From positions 1 through 64,000 of the forward strand of contig CAYVBJ010000008.1 in assembly GCA_964449075.1 (NCBI GenBank): a DNA stretch of 64,000 nucleotides, read 5' to 3'. This document shows, piece after piece, positions 27,303 through 36,384 of the stretch (positions are counted from its first letter, which is position 1; each line of letters starts with the position of its first letter). The stretch comes from CAYVBJ01 sp964449075 (GTDB taxonomy: Bacteria; Bacteroidota; Rhodothermia; Balneolales; Balneolaceae). The translations under genes and the position numbers were made by a program. The notes below the pieces were generated by a model that was not told the DNA's origin, searched no databases, and saw nothing but the letters and a program-made list of their open reading frames with translations.

Positions 27303-27372
27303 CCGAACATGAACCTGCAATCCTCCCAAAATTCTTTTATCGGAAAGGGCTTGCGGGCTTAGCCACGTTCGG
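27303..27372 (-). pseudogene. tRNA-like relic 2
   Basis: On the minus strand the ends CCGAAC and GTTCGG pair, GGCT/AGCC form a D-arm, and GCAGGTTC resembles the start of a T-arm, but the 3' half of the T-stem is gone. The flanking GGATTTTAG is shared with the 5' flank of the intact tRNA. Probably a decayed tRNA copy. Confidence 0.4.
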
Positions 27373-27535
27373 ATTTTAGCAGATATCACTTTAAAATGTA
27401 AAATCAGTGAAATAAAATCTAAAAATCTTTTTGAAGTTACTCTCAAAAGCGCAAACAATCTTTTCAAAATTTTAATGCAAATTCAGTGCAAAATTTTGAT
27501 TTCTACTATGATTGGTTAGTAAAAATTCGTAATAT

Positions 27536-27551
27536 AAGAGTTGAAACTCTT
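27536..27551. promoter_or_regulatory. Palindrome upstream of the duplicated-domain lipoprotein gene
   Basis: AAGAGTT-GA-AACTCTT is a perfect inverted repeat ending 51 bases before the ATG at 27603. It could be an operator or part of the leader; no partner copy is seen elsewhere in the window. Confidence 0.3.
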
Positions 27552-27602
27552 GTTTGTATAGATAGATATTTAAAATTAAAACCGAAAAAAAAGAGTAATG
27601 CT

Positions 27603-28799
27603 ATGAAAACAAAAGAATTATTAATGCTAATGATAATGAGCCTTTCACTTATATTTATTTCTTGTGAAAATGATATAAGTGGTTCTGTTATAGATACTTC
27701 TGATGACTCCGACGATATTGAAGAACCGATAGATAACGACGAACCGGAAATTGACCCACTTCTCGTTGGCAGCTGGAAACTTGATCCAACTCAAGGTTCA
27801 CTTGCTGTAGGTCCATCAGCAAACGATCTCTCATGGTGGTCAATTACTAATCAGGATATTGAATTAAGAAGCTGTATCTATGATGATTTATACATTTTAG
27901 CCGAAGATGGCACTTTTGAAAACGATCTGGGAGATGCAACCTGGCTTGAACCCTGGCAAGAAGGCGTAGATGAAGAAGGATGTGGCGCTCCTGTAGCACC
28001 ACATGATGGTGCAGAAGCAGGAGTATGGTCAGCCGATGGAGGGATTGTGACGGTTTCCGGATCGGGCGTATTTCTCGGGCTTGCAAAAGTACACAACACT
28101 GGTGAAGACGGAAATCCCTCAAATGATACGATTGAGTATGAATATACTTTACTTGATAATGATCAAATACTGGAAGTCAGGATAAGTGGCTGGCTCGGTG
28201 ATAATCCGGATGCAACCTGGTTTTACAGATTTACTAACCAGTTAGATGCCGGCTCAGATGATGGTAACACAGATGATGGTAACACAGACGACGGTAATAA
28301 TTCCTCCGGAAACACAGAAGTAACCGGAACCTGGACTCTTGATCCTACAGAGGGTTCTCTTGCTGTAGGGCCATCTGCTACCGATTTGTCATGGTGGTCA
28401 ATTTCTGCTGCAGACGTTGAAACCCGCAGCTGCCTGTATGACGATCTCTACATTTTCAATGAAGATGGTTCATTTGAAAACGATCTTGGAGATGCAACCT
28501 GGCTTGAACCATGGCAAGGTGTAGATCCTGAAGCATGCGGTCAGCCAGTTGCTCCTCACGATGGAACAACTATTGGAGATTGGACAGTAGACGCTGAAAC
28601 AGTAACTGTTTCAGGATCCGGAATTTACCTGGGTCTTGCTAAAGTTCATAACGGCGGAGAAGACGGAGATCCTGTAGATGATACAATCAACTACAATTTT
28701 TCCATCTCTGACGACGGAACAATAATGGAAGTTACTATCGATGGCTGGAACCCTGATTTACCGGAAGCAACCTGGTTTTTCAGATTTTTAAGACAGTAA
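27603..28799 (+). CDS. Lipoprotein with two tandem copies of a Trp-rich domain
   Basis: I start at ATG 27603, which gives a lipoprotein signal (MKTKELLMLMIMSLSLIF, lipobox IFISC); an open frame reaches back to 27486 but its extra residues are not signal-like. After an acidic linker, two domains of about 140 residues are close copies: each has SW-LDP-GSLAVGPSA-DLSWWSI, RSC-YDDLYI, ENDLGDATWLEPWQ, APHDG and SGSG-YLGLAKVHN. They are joined by a DDGNTDDGN linker. The domain resembles one I recall from secreted, glycan-linked proteins of marine Bacteroidota, so a polysaccharide-related role is possible, not shown. A strong terminator follows. Confidence 0.75.
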   Translation: MKTKELLMLMIMSLSLIFISCENDISGSVIDTSDDSDDIEEPIDNDEPEIDPLLVGSWKLDPTQGSLAVGPSANDLSWWSITNQDIELRSCIYDDLYILAEDGTFENDLGDATWLEPWQEGVDEEGCGAPVAPHDGAEAGVWSADGGIVTVSGSGVFLGLAKVHNTGEDGNPSNDTIEYEYTLLDNDQILEVRISGWLGDNPDATWFYRFTNQLDAGSDDGNTDDGNTDDGNNSSGNTEVTGTWTLDPTEGSLAVGPSATDLSWWSISAADVETRSCLYDDLYIFNEDGSFENDLGDATWLEPWQGVDPEACGQPVAPHDGTTIGDWTVDAETVTVSGSGIYLGLAKVHNGGEDGDPVDDTINYNFSISDDGTIMEVTIDGWNPDLPEATWFFRFLRQ

Positions 28800-28869
28800 G
28801 TACCTTTTGTGTGAAATTTACGGATTACACTAAATTCGTAAATTCATCCATCGCAGAACATATATTATG

Positions 28870-28896
28870 GAGCCGGCTTTTATCCCCGGCTCTTTT
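28870..28896 (+). terminator. Intrinsic terminator
   Basis: GAGCCGG (28870-28876) pairs with CCGGCTC (28886-28892) across a 9-base loop, followed by TTTTTATTTT. It ends the lipoprotein transcript and isolates rpmH. Confidence 0.85.
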
Positions 28897-29126
28897 TATT
28901 TTGATAACAGAATCACCATATGCAGCTTAAAAGCAGGCATAATATTGTTGACTATCTTACTTCTTTTACTGTCTTAAAAACATATAATGACTTTATAAGC
29001 AGACTGTTTCACAAATTCAGTCTCTTTTATTTTTAAATTATTAACTCTTCGTATTTAATAATTTTATTCATATTTTTAAAGTCTATCAAAAAACAGGACT
29101 TTTGAATTTTCAGAATTTGAATTGAA

Positions 29127-29282
29127 ATGAAACGTACGTACCAACCAAGTAAGCGTAAGCGAAAAAATAAACACGGATTTCGTAAAAGATCTGCGTCAAA
29201 AAACGGACAGGATGTACTTAAACGCCGCCGTAAGAAGGGAAGGCATAAGCTTACCGTTAGTAGTGAAAAAGGACCTAAATAG
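29127..29282 (+). CDS. rpmH: 50S ribosomal protein L34
   Basis: A 51-residue, very basic protein starting MKRTYQPSKRKRKNKHGF, the universal L34 opening, with RKRSASKNGQDVLKRRRKKG in the middle. It is part of the large ribosomal subunit near the exit tunnel. Its reading frame overlaps the likely start of rnpA, as is usual. The dnaA gene, which commonly lies beside rpmH in many bacteria, is not upstream here; a lipoprotein gene and a terminator are. Confidence 0.95.
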   Translation: MKRTYQPSKRKRKNKHGFRKRSASKNGQDVLKRRRKKGRHKLTVSSEKGPK

Positions 29283-29715
29283 TATACCAGGTAAAACGGA
29301 TCCCGATTTTTCATTACCCCGTTCAAAAATTTTACGGGGAAAAAAGAATTTTCAACGACTTTTTGACAAAGCTACAGTGATTTCATCCGGAACAGTTCAA
29401 TTCCGATATCGTTTCTATGATAATGCAGGCGAACATTGTCTGATCGGTTTTATCGCTCCAAAAAGATTAGCCAGCGCTGTTAAAAGAAATAAAATAAAGC
29501 GCTGGCTGCGGGAAATATACAGGACGAATCAAGCGATTTTTGAAGAACTATTCTCTTCTTCTGAATTTGGTTTTCATGGCGTTTTTATTGCGAAAACTTC
29601 TGACTCTTCTTATCATGATTTGCATGCAGATATGATTTCAGTAATGCAAAAAGCCCGGAAACAATTGATTGGTTTTATAGGGCAAAAATCTGCCCCTTCA
29701 CCTAAAGAAACTTAA
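29263..29715 (+). CDS. rnpA: Ribonuclease P protein component
   Basis: The protein part of RNase P, which helps the catalytic RNA process tRNA 5' ends. The family core is clear: LPRSKILRGKKNFQRLF, a central sheet, and VKRNKIKRWLREIYR, which holds the RNR motif. The frame is open from ATG 29212, inside rpmH. I prefer GTG 29263, which gives 150 residues and leaves only a 20-base overlap with rpmH. A long overlap with a TTG or GTG start is common for rnpA. yidC follows after 12 bases; yidD, which often sits between them, is absent. Confidence 0.9.
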   Translation: MKKDLNSIPGKTDPDFSLPRSKILRGKKNFQRLFDKATVISSGTVQFRYRFYDNAGEHCLIGFIAPKRLASAVKRNKIKRWLREIYRTNQAIFEELFSSSEFGFHGVFIAKTSDSSYHDLHADMISVMQKARKQLIGFIGQKSAPSPKET

Positions 29716-29727
29716 AAATAGAGATCC

Positions 29728-31560
29728 TTGGATAGAAATACGATAACAGGATTAGTTCTTATTTTCATTCTCACCATTGCCTGGGCCTATTTTACGATGC
29801 CAAGCCAGGAAGAGATACAGCAACAGCAGGAGCTACAGGCTCAGCGCGACAGTATTGAATCAGCAGAGTCATTTAATGAAGGCAGCCAAGTGGATGACGA
29901 TGTGGAACAATCTGATATTGAGGATAATTTCCAGCAGCAGATCACATCTCAAAGAGAAACTGTAACAAAAACCGCCGGTGTTTTTGGTGAAGCAAGTGCA
30001 GAAGATACAACGTTTGTTCGCATTGACACTCCTTTTTACGAAGCCCTTTTTTCAAATGTAGGAGCTGGTCCAGTAAAATATACCCTTAAAGAATATGACC
30101 GCTGGAATGGAATGCCGGTTCAAATGATCCGGGACACAACACGCTCTGCTTATTCACTTGGTTTTTTATCAGATCAAAACTATAATATTGAAACGGACAA
30201 TCTGGTTTTTGAACAGGTAACCGGCGAATCTGAAATAATATTAAACGGCGGCGAAAATGCCCGTCTACAGTACAAGCTGGAACTTGAAGACGGTTCTCAG
30301 CTTATCTATACCTATACTTTTACCACAGATAAATATGAAATTGACCTTGACATTGAACTGAAAGGCCTCGAGCAATATATTGCCGGAAACAGTGTGGATT
30401 TTGGCTGGAATTCACCACTTAATTTTACTGAAAGAGACAGAACCCAGGAAGCATTGCAAACGGCTGCTTATGCTTATGCAGGCGGTGAACTTGAGAAATT
30501 AATGCTAAGTGAGGGTGGTACAGATGAATCCAGAATTTCGGGGACAATTGACTGGGTAGCAACACGGACTAAATTTTTTGGTCAGATTATTAAACCTGTT
30601 ACAGAAACCAATGCCGCGTTATTAACCGGAGAAGTAACAGGTCCTACAGATGATCCTACAACTCAATACCGGTATGAATCATTCGTTCAAAGTGTGGTAC
30701 CTGCCAACGGCGTTTTAAGCTATCGCCTCTATGCAGGTCCGCTTAGATATTACGACTTGCGTGAATTTGATGAAAATGCCTATGACATGGTTGAGATCAG
30801 CTATGCCTGGATGCGCTTCTTTGCCGATCCATTAGTTAAATGGATCATTATCCCCTTTTTTACAGCCGGCAGCACCATTATCAATAACTACGGGATTCTG
30901 ATAATTGTATTTGGGTTCCTGGTTAAGCTTGTACTCTTCCCGCTTACACAGAAAAGTTTTAAAAGTATGGCTGCCATGAAAGAGCTGCAGCCACAGATGA
31001 AGGAGCTCCAGGAAAAGTATAAAGACAATCCGCAAAAACAACAGCAGGAAACGATAAAACTTTACCGCAAGGCAAAAGTAAATCCTCTTGGCGGCTGTCT
31101 CCCAATGTTGTTACAATTCCCAATTTTGATTACACTCTGGATTTTCTTTCAAAACTCTATTCTTATTCGCCAGGAAGAGTTTCTTTGGGCAACAGATCTT
31201 TCAGCACCGGATTATATTTTAAATCTCCCCCTAAGTCTGCCATTCCTTGGTGATCAGCTCGCCGGGTTTGTTCTCTTAATGACCGCTTCAATGATCGGGC
31301 AAATGAAAATTTCAGGCGGAAGCGCTATGGGCGGGGGTCCCTCCCCGGCCGGTGCACCAAACATGAAAGCTTTCATGTATATAATGCCTGTAATGCTTTT
31401 ATTTGTATTTAATAATTTTGCTGCCGGATTAAGTCTCTACTACCTTGTTTACAATGTTCTCTCAATGCTTCAGCAGGTAATCATAAATAAAGGCATGGGT
31501 AAAAATGAGGATGCCGGCGAAAAGCCCGGTAAGAAAAAGAAATCCCTGAAAGCAAAGTAA
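29728..31560 (+). CDS. yidC: Membrane protein insertase YidC
   Basis: A 610-residue inner-membrane insertase, alone or with SecYEG. The start is TTG at 29728, giving MDRNTITGLVLIFILTIAW as the first membrane helix. Residues about 25-330 are the Gln-rich linker and the periplasmic beta domain seen in Gram-negative YidC. The conserved five-helix core begins near residue 365 (GSTIINNYGILIIVFGFLVKL), has the cytoplasmic coiled-coil hairpin (KSMAAMKELQPQMKELQEKY) and the later helices with FIMPVMLLFVFNNFAAGLSLYY. The C-terminal tail is Lys-rich, which suits ribosome contact. Part of the rpmH-rnpA-yidC run. Confidence 0.95.
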   Translation: MDRNTITGLVLIFILTIAWAYFTMPSQEEIQQQQELQAQRDSIESAESFNEGSQVDDDVEQSDIEDNFQQQITSQRETVTKTAGVFGEASAEDTTFVRIDTPFYEALFSNVGAGPVKYTLKEYDRWNGMPVQMIRDTTRSAYSLGFLSDQNYNIETDNLVFEQVTGESEIILNGGENARLQYKLELEDGSQLIYTYTFTTDKYEIDLDIELKGLEQYIAGNSVDFGWNSPLNFTERDRTQEALQTAAYAYAGGELEKLMLSEGGTDESRISGTIDWVATRTKFFGQIIKPVTETNAALLTGEVTGPTDDPTTQYRYESFVQSVVPANGVLSYRLYAGPLRYYDLREFDENAYDMVEISYAWMRFFADPLVKWIIIPFFTAGSTIINNYGILIIVFGFLVKLVLFPLTQKSFKSMAAMKELQPQMKELQEKYKDNPQKQQQETIKLYRKAKVNPLGGCLPMLLQFPILITLWIFFQNSILIRQEEFLWATDLSAPDYILNLPLSLPFLGDQLAGFVLLMTASMIGQMKISGGSAMGGGPSPAGAPNMKAFMYIMPVMLLFVFNNFAAGLSLYYLVYNVLSMLQQVIINKGMGKNEDAGEKPGKKKKSLKAK

Positions 31561-31651
31561 GTAATCTCTTCTCGTTCTGTCTTTTTGTGGAAACATTCAT
31601 TTTAAGACGTAAACAATTCTGGATATTTTAACGTCGTAATGATTTTTTCTA

Positions 31652-31659
31652 TATCTTTG
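31652..31659 (+). promoter_or_regulatory. -7 promoter box TATCTTTG close to a start codon
   Basis: TATCTTTG matches TAnnTTTG exactly and ends only 4 bases before the ATG at 31664. No good -33 TTG is seen. Transcription would begin almost on the start codon, giving a leaderless or nearly leaderless message. Confidence 0.45.
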
Positions 31660-31663
31660 ACAA

Positions 31664-32602
31664 ATGTCAAGTATATCAAGTTCACATTTTCCGCAAATTG
31701 TTTACAGAGATGGGGAGAAATACCTGTGGAACCCCATTGAACGAAAGCCCTTTGCCATGAGACCCGAAGAGAGGGTCCGGCTCTGTGTTATTGAATATCT
31801 GTTGCTGGAAGCAGGATGGTCAAAACATCGTATTGCTACTGAATCTTCGATTCAAATACCTGCCAGCGAACACCCGCTGCGTACCGATATTGTTGTGTTT
31901 ACAGATGATTTGAAACCTTATTTCCTTATTGAGTGTAAATCTGAATCGGTTAAACTGACAGAAAAAGCTGCTGTTCAAACGGCAAGATACAACAGTAGTG
32001 TCAGTGCACCTTATCTTCTGATTACAAACGGCCTCACAGACTACTGGTTCAGAGTAAAAGACAATTCCTGCCAGAAACTGAAAACATCACCTCTCTCGTC
32101 TGAGCATCTTCTGACAGAGATTCGTAATGATTATTCCTATTGGCAGCAACGCGGATTTTGCGGAAGAAAATCCGGAACAGTAGTCAGAAAATGGCTGACC
32201 GGAACATTGCCTCTTTTTTGGAATAGAGATTTGCCCTGGGCAAAAAGATTTCTTGATATCAAGCAGAAATTTAATGAACTGCACCTGAATCATACTTACC
32301 GGATTATACAAATGAACCCGGACACCCGGGTAGCAATAAGTTTCTTAGGGACAGCACCCGGAGCAAGTTACCTGATTGCCATATTAAATCATCAGCAACA
32401 AAATATTGGCGTTAGTCTGACAAACCTGGACATGGCAGCAAGAGGTGAGAGATTAAACACATCAATTTTTTCATCGAATAAATCGAATGTACTTGACGCC
32501 AGAAAAGAACTGCCCCTCGATTTCGATGCCGATAATCCGCGAATAATCGAAAATTTACCCGGGTTTATCTATCGGTACTTTGAAAAACAGATCCCGTTCT
32601 GA
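31664..32602 (+). CDS. HsdR_N-domain protein (PD-(D/E)xK nuclease-like)
   Basis: A 312-residue cytoplasmic protein. Its N-terminal 130 residues match the type I restriction enzyme R-subunit N-terminal domain (PF13588): PQIVYRDGEKYLWNPIERK at the start, PEERVRLCVIEYLL, then the nuclease core RTDIVVFTD...YFLIECKSES, i.e. D-x(n)-ECK. It is a stand-alone version with no helicase or modification subunit nearby. The C-terminal half is not recognised. The conserved opening requires the ATG at 31664. Stand-alone members of this family are common in Bacteroidota and are not shown to restrict DNA. It abuts the convergent histidine kinase gene with no gap. Confidence 0.8.
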   Translation: MSSISSSHFPQIVYRDGEKYLWNPIERKPFAMRPEERVRLCVIEYLLLEAGWSKHRIATESSIQIPASEHPLRTDIVVFTDDLKPYFLIECKSESVKLTEKAAVQTARYNSSVSAPYLLITNGLTDYWFRVKDNSCQKLKTSPLSSEHLLTEIRNDYSYWQQRGFCGRKSGTVVRKWLTGTLPLFWNRDLPWAKRFLDIKQKFNELHLNHTYRIIQMNPDTRVAISFLGTAPGASYLIAILNHQQQNIGVSLTNLDMAARGERLNTSIFSSNKSNVLDARKELPLDFDADNPRIIENLPGFIYRYFEKQIPF

Positions 32603-34789
32603 TCAGGATGCCAGCGCCTCAACAGATTCACTTGCTGAGGCATCCTGCAATTCTATAAAAAAAGTAGTCCCTTTTCCCTGAATGCTTTTAAACCAGATCT
32701 TTCCATTTTGAAGTTCTGTAAACTCCTTGCATATCGAGAGCCCGAGACCGGTGCCTGTCTCTCTTGCGGTACCCTCCTGCGTGGTACTAAAAGCTTTGAA
32801 CAACTTTTTTTGTGCTTTTTCTGGTATACCAACACCCGTATCGGATACCGAGAGCCGAATTCTGCCATCAATTTTCTCCGATTCACATTTTATAGTACTT
32901 CCGGGATGACTAAATTTAATTCCATTTGAAATTAGGTTTCTCAAAGTAATATCGAGTAAATTTTTGTCGGACAGTACAAAAGACTCTTTCGGGATTTCAT
33001 TTTTAAATTGAATTCTTTTTGCTTCCGCACTGTTTTTAAGCGATTCAAATACCCTTTCAGTCTGATGATAAACATCCACTGAATTTAAATTCGGAGAAAT
33101 TCCTTTCATTTGACTCTGTGCCCAACTTAGATAGTTTTCGAGGGTATAAATGCCCGAATTTAACTGCATTTCGAGCTGATCGAGGGATTCCTCCAGATTT
33201 ATCTCATCAGTGGCCTTTTCACGAATGATCAGCAGAAGTGAATGAAGCTTGGCAATCGGACTGCGCAAATCATGAGCAAGTACTGAAAAAAGCTTGTCTT
33301 TCGTTTCATTTACGGCAGCCAGTTCATTTCTCTGTTCTTCCAGAAGAGTGTAGAGTTTATTCAGTTCATCATTTTTTTCTTTCAAATCACTTACATGATT
33401 TCGCTGCCTGTTATACATCCGGTAAAGGGCAAAAGCTGCTATCACTAAAAGTACTATCGATATTCCGCCTACATTCATCGCAAGGTTTTGAGCAGATACC
33501 TTTTCCTTAAGGAGGTTATTTTGTTCCTGCTCGCTTTTTAAGCCGAAAAGTGTTTCGAACCGGGCCAGCTCTTTTTCCTTTTCAAGTTCCGATAAGCTGT
33601 CCGAAAGCGATTGATGTGATTTCAATAACCGGTACGCCGTCTCATAATTACCCGATGCCTGATGAGCCTCGGATAAACGTTCCAGAAGGGGACTTTTAAG
33701 ACTATTCGAACCCATTATTTCCACGCGTTCAAGTGCACTTTCAAAATAATTAATTGCCTCCGAATACTTTTCAAGCTTCACTTCTATATCTCCGAGGCCA
33801 ATGTAATTGTAAATTTCTCCGGCAGCAATATTCAATTCACGGCTTTTTTCCAGGGATTTCGTAAATGCCAGCTGTGCTTCCACAAGCATATCATTGTCAA
33901 GATAGATATTCCCTTTATTGAATAGTGTTTGTACCGGTGTAAACTCATCACCAAGAACAGCGGCATACTCAAGTGCAGTATCATAGAATTCCAGTGCTTT
34001 GTCGTACTCTTTCACTGCCCGTTTAAATACACCATAATTGATGTATATATTCCTAAGTATTTTTGGTGAATCCAGTATTTTTGCAATTTCAAGTGCTTGT
34101 ATGAAATACGTTTCTGCCTGATCATAATTTTCCATCTGAGTATAAAGATCGGCTACATTATTTAGCAAAATTGCTTTCGTTTCAGTATCTGATCGGTTTT
34201 CAGCAATCTCAAGGCTTAAAATGTACTGCTCCAAAGCCTCTGATCGATCCCCTAAATTTTCATAGATAACTGCCAGGTTTTGGCGGATGGCTGATTGAAA
34301 TTCTAAATCACCCTCATTTTTTGCTTCTTCTAAAAGTTCTGAGTAGAGAGACATCGCCTTATCTAACTCTGTATTATGCCGGTAAGCCGTTGCAAGCATA
34401 TTGCCAATACTCAAAGAAGATTTCGTATTCAAATATTTTTGATACGATTTTTCCAAAACTACAGCAGCCGTATCATATTTACCCTTTGCAAGAAGTATCT
34501 TCCCGAAAAGCGCATCGGTTTTAGCAGCACTCTCAATATGTTCGCCGTCTTCGAGTAAAAGCCTTGCCTCTTCAATTTTTTTAAGTGCTTCATCCAGGCT
34601 GCCTTCAGTAATTAATTTTTCTATATCCTTATGTAACTGTTCTGCCCGTGTTTCAATATTTCCACCTTTGTTAATGAGTTCATAACTGTCAGAACTTCCG
34701 CCAACCGGTAAAGAGACTGTAGCAGCTGATAGGGGAGAAAAAAAGAAGTTCAATAGTAAAAATAGATGTAAAACAGTGGTGGAAAGCAT
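32603..34789 (-). CDS. TPR-containing sensor histidine kinase
   Basis: A 728-residue membrane sensor. A signal sequence opens it, then about seven TPR repeats (residues about 45-400) lie in the periplasm, such as AILLNNVADLYTQMENYDQAETYF and YEYGDALE-like helices. A membrane helix (VGGISIVLLVIAAFALYRMY, about 435-455) and a coiled-coil follow. The kinase part has the H-box FSVLAHDLRSPIAKL with phosphoacceptor His506, N-box LRNLISNGIKFS, G1 DTGVGIP and G2 GTGLGLSICKEF. No response regulator gene is beside it, so its partner is elsewhere. The stop codons of this gene and the HsdR_N gene are adjacent. Confidence 0.9.
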   Translation of the reverse strand: MLSTTVLHLFLLLNFFFSPLSAATVSLPVGGSSDSYELINKGGNIETRAEQLHKDIEKLITEGSLDEALKKIEEARLLLEDGEHIESAAKTDALFGKILLAKGKYDTAAVVLEKSYQKYLNTKSSLSIGNMLATAYRHNTELDKAMSLYSELLEEAKNEGDLEFQSAIRQNLAVIYENLGDRSEALEQYILSLEIAENRSDTETKAILLNNVADLYTQMENYDQAETYFIQALEIAKILDSPKILRNIYINYGVFKRAVKEYDKALEFYDTALEYAAVLGDEFTPVQTLFNKGNIYLDNDMLVEAQLAFTKSLEKSRELNIAAGEIYNYIGLGDIEVKLEKYSEAINYFESALERVEIMGSNSLKSPLLERLSEAHQASGNYETAYRLLKSHQSLSDSLSELEKEKELARFETLFGLKSEQEQNNLLKEKVSAQNLAMNVGGISIVLLVIAAFALYRMYNRQRNHVSDLKEKNDELNKLYTLLEEQRNELAAVNETKDKLFSVLAHDLRSPIAKLHSLLLIIREKATDEINLEESLDQLEMQLNSGIYTLENYLSWAQSQMKGISPNLNSVDVYHQTERVFESLKNSAEAKRIQFKNEIPKESFVLSDKNLLDITLRNLISNGIKFSHPGSTIKCESEKIDGRIRLSVSDTGVGIPEKAQKKLFKAFSTTQEGTARETGTGLGLSICKEFTELQNGKIWFKSIQGKGTTFFIELQDASASESVEALAS

Positions 34790-34988
34790 AATAATCTTAT
34801 TTCCTAAGCAAATGATTGGTAAATTTAAACCCTGAAGATATTAAATTAATGCGTTAAATTTTAATGCTCATTTAAAATCCGGGGTCTTTATTTAAATCCT
34901 GAATACAAGATCAGGTTAAACCCAAATTGTTGCAGTTCATTTTCCTGCTTATCTTATTCAGAGTACTTTACAACAAAAACCGGAATAA

Positions 34989-36344
34989 ATGAACAATATA
35001 ACTGATATGCCTGCTAAACTTCATCGCGATAAACTATTCTCACTTTTTGAAGATCATCAAAATGCTGTTATTTACATCAGTGGTGCTGAGATTATGTATA
35101 GATTTGAAACAGACTATGAGTTTCCTTTCAGGCAGGAGAGCAATTTTTTATACCTGACAGGAATAAATGAACCTGACTACCAGCTGATTCTGGACTTGAA
35201 CAAAAATGAATATCATCTTTTTGCTCCGAAACGAAACAAACAGTTTGCTGTATGGCATGGACGGATCAAAGACGATGATGAAGTAAAAGAGTTATACAGG
35301 CCTGATCACTTACATTATGAGAATGATGTTCTGAAAGTTCTGCATGATATTAATCCCGGGGTGATCTACTGTTTGGATGAAGAACAGGCAGAGTTTCTCG
35401 AAGATCTCGACAGGGATTTTAAATCGGATACAGAGGCTCTCTCAGATGCTATCACCTTTTGCCGGTGTATAAAGACAGAATGGGAACTGAATCAGCTGCG
35501 CGAAGCAAGCAGAATTAATAATATTGCACACCGTGAGGTAATGAGTGCAATAAGGCCCGGAATGTTCGAATATGAGCTAAAGGCTGTGTTTGACTATCAT
35601 CAAATAAGGCACGGACTGATGCAGGAGGCATACACCGGGATACACGCAAGCGGACCCAATTCAGCTATTCTTCACTATGTTGAAAATAATCGCCAGGCCA
35701 GAGACGGTGAGTTATACTTAATTGATGCCGGGTATGAGCTGAATGGTTATGCGTCTGACTTTACAAGAACATATCCTGTGAACGGTAAGTTTACTGAAGA
35801 TCAGGCTGCAATTTATAAGATTGTTCTCAATGCACAGAAAAATGTGATTGAAGAGACGAAACCGGGCATAAGAATGGAAGACCTTCATATGGCTGCGGCA
35901 AAAATCATAACGGGCGGTTTGAAGGAGCTCGGGATTCTGGAGGGAACAGTTGATGACCTGATGGAGAATAATATTTTTGCCCTCTTTTTCCCTCACGGGC
36001 TTGGGCATTTTCTTGGCCTTGATACACATGATGTTGGTGGATATCCAAAAGGAGTTGACCGTATCGACCGTCCGGGTATAAAATATCTCAGGGTGCGCCG
36101 TGAGCTGTTACCGGGAATGGTAATAACCATCGAGCCTGGTCTCTATTTTATACCTGCTCTTCTGAAGCCTGCACTTGAAGATGAAACAAAAAAGAAATTT
36201 TTGAACAGGGAGAAACTGGAGTCTTTCTTAGATTTCGGAGGGATCCGGATAGAGGATAATCTGATTGTAACAGATGACGGTTATGAAAACATGACCGATG
36301 TTCCCAAAGAAATTATAGAGATAGAACGCACAATTGGCAGTTGA
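34989..36344 (+). CDS. pepP: Xaa-Pro aminopeptidase (aminopeptidase P, M24B)
   Basis: A 451-residue cytoplasmic peptidase that removes N-terminal residues before proline. Residues 1-150 are the creatinase-type N-terminal domain (FRQESNFLYLTGINEPD is typical). The C-terminal pita-bread domain has the five metal ligands: Asp in LIDAGYELNGYASDFTRT (two Asp), His in FPHGLGHFLGLDTHDVG, Glu in TIEPGLYF and Glu in GGIRIEDN. The length is as in E. coli PepP. The CopD-like gene converges with it 40 bases downstream. Confidence 0.9.
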   Translation: MNNITDMPAKLHRDKLFSLFEDHQNAVIYISGAEIMYRFETDYEFPFRQESNFLYLTGINEPDYQLILDLNKNEYHLFAPKRNKQFAVWHGRIKDDDEVKELYRPDHLHYENDVLKVLHDINPGVIYCLDEEQAEFLEDLDRDFKSDTEALSDAITFCRCIKTEWELNQLREASRINNIAHREVMSAIRPGMFEYELKAVFDYHQIRHGLMQEAYTGIHASGPNSAILHYVENNRQARDGELYLIDAGYELNGYASDFTRTYPVNGKFTEDQAAIYKIVLNAQKNVIEETKPGIRMEDLHMAAAKIITGGLKELGILEGTVDDLMENNIFALFFPHGLGHFLGLDTHDVGGYPKGVDRIDRPGIKYLRVRRELLPGMVITIEPGLYFIPALLKPALEDETKKKFLNREKLESFLDFGGIRIEDNLIVTDDGYENMTDVPKEIIEIERTIGS

Positions 36345-36384
36345 AATCTTGTTAATGTCCGGCACGATTGCAAGCCTGGCGAAT

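Noticed and set aside
28800..29126. Replication origin beside rpmH
   Set aside because: No cluster of TTATNCACA-type DnaA boxes and no dnaA gene are seen.
32606..32651. Inverted repeat at the end of the histidine kinase gene
   Set aside because: It lies in coding sequence and has no T-run, so it is probably chance or codon-driven.
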